A DNA stretch of 6,437 nucleotides from Bryobacterales bacterium (GTDB lineage: Bacteria; Acidobacteriota; Terriglobia; Bryobacterales; Bryobacteraceae): contig SHUN01000172.1 in assembly GCA_009697495.1 (NCBI GenBank), forward strand, positions 1-6,437, read 5' to 3'. Positions 6,292 to 6,437 of this stretch are shown piece by piece; position 1 is the first letter of the stretch; each line of letters opens with the position of its first letter. Under the pieces are notes generated by a model. The model did not search any database. It was not told the origin of the DNA and saw only the letters and a program-made list of their open reading frames with translations. A program made the translations under genes and the position numbers.

Positions 6292-6309
6292 CAGCGATTC
6301 CGCAACCAA
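6292..6309 (-). repeat. 18-bp repeat, copy 2 (inverted relative to 129-146)
   Basis: Exact reverse complement of 129-146, lying about 80 bp upstream of the DUF1549/DUF1553 start and directly next to the TGGAAG dyad. Read on the minus strand in an open but unrecognised frame it also gives L-V-A-E-S-L, the same phase as in corA. No transposase or other mobile gene lies between or beside the two copies. Confidence 0.8.
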
Positions 6310-6437
6310 CTCTAAAAGCGCGCGCAACTCCCTGGAAAGAGGGGGGATGCTAGGCTTGCGGGCGGAAGAGCAGATTCGGGATGGGTATTTTCGGTCTACG
6401 AGGGGAACAAAAAGGGGGATTGGGCGTACTTCGGCGA
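6310..6437. other. Right edge: upstream DNA, possible start of a divergent gene
   Basis: No gene can be assigned. A plus-strand frame opens at ATG 6347, preceded by the purine-rich GGAAAGAGGGGGG at 6334-6346, and stays open to the window end: 30 codons, Arg/Gly/Thr-rich, no known motif. On the minus strand a frame without a visible start is open from the right edge to a TGA at 6157-6159, overlapping the first operon gene; it is Pro/Arg/Ser-rich and unrecognised. Both may be chance. Confidence 0.2.
6404..6430 (+). promoter_or_regulatory. ECF-style promoter candidate pointing out of the window
   Basis: GGAAC at 6404-6408 is followed after 16 nt by CGTACT at 6425-6430, close to the general GGAAC-N16/17-CGT layout of ECF sigma promoters. 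It would transcribe rightward, away from the operon, into unseen sequence. It could be a target of the sigma factor encoded in this window, but that is inference from two short elements. Confidence 0.25.

Noticed and set aside
129..6309. Transposon bounded by 18-bp terminal inverted repeats
   Set aside because: No transposase, integrase or passenger typical of an element lies between them; one copy is inside corA, and the flanks (CTAGAAAGT, CTCTAAAAG) are at best a weak imperfect match for a target duplication.

Overview
The window reads as chromosomal DNA of a GC-rich, Gram-negative environmental bacterium. An Acidobacteriota lineage of the Solibacter/Bryobacter type is my best guess, with Planctomycetes/Verrucomicrobia as the alternative. 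The basis is the adjacent pair of a DUF1549/DUF1553 cytochrome-like protein and a Tat-exported DUF1501 protein, a pairing known to be expanded in those groups. The assignment is inference; no rRNA or other taxonomic marker is present.

Layout. (1) Positions 1-128 are A+T-rich and carry no convincing gene. (2) 129-986 (+) encodes a CorA-type Mg2+/divalent cation channel. Its N-terminus looks broken: a plausible real start at 97 is in another frame. (3) 988-1139, between the convergent ends of corA and the next gene, is filled by two degenerate tandem copies of the 3' end of that next gene. (4) 1140-6212 (-) is a compact five-gene operon. In transcription order it holds a secreted DUF1549/DUF1553 protein with one CxxCH motif (4089-6212), a Tat-exported DUF1501 protein (2687-4087), an ECF sigma factor (2097-2690), a membrane anti-sigma factor of the RskA type (1399-2100) and a small eight-cysteine YkgJ-family protein (1140-1394). 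Junctions are +1 nt, -4 nt (TTGA), -4 nt (ATGA) and +4 nt, so translational coupling is likely throughout. (5) 6213-6437 is the upstream region. It holds a strong Shine-Dalgarno site partly inside a hairpin, an extended -10 candidate, a dyad over the -35 position, an 18-bp repeat inverted relative to one in corA, and an ECF-style promoter candidate pointing out of the window.

How the genes may work together (inference): the DUF1549/DUF1553 and DUF1501 proteins form the usual exported pair of unknown biochemistry. The sigma/anti-sigma pair behind them in the same transcript suggests that an envelope signal is tied to production of the exported pair. The cysteine-cluster protein may bind metal. 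corA is transcribed toward this operon and is probably independent.

The most notable signals are the tandem decay or expansion of the ykgJ 3' tail, the 18-bp inverted repeat shared by the corA start and the operon's upstream region, and the fusion of a PSD1/DUF1501 cassette with a sigma/anti-sigma module. I found no tRNA, rRNA, CRISPR array or transposase gene.
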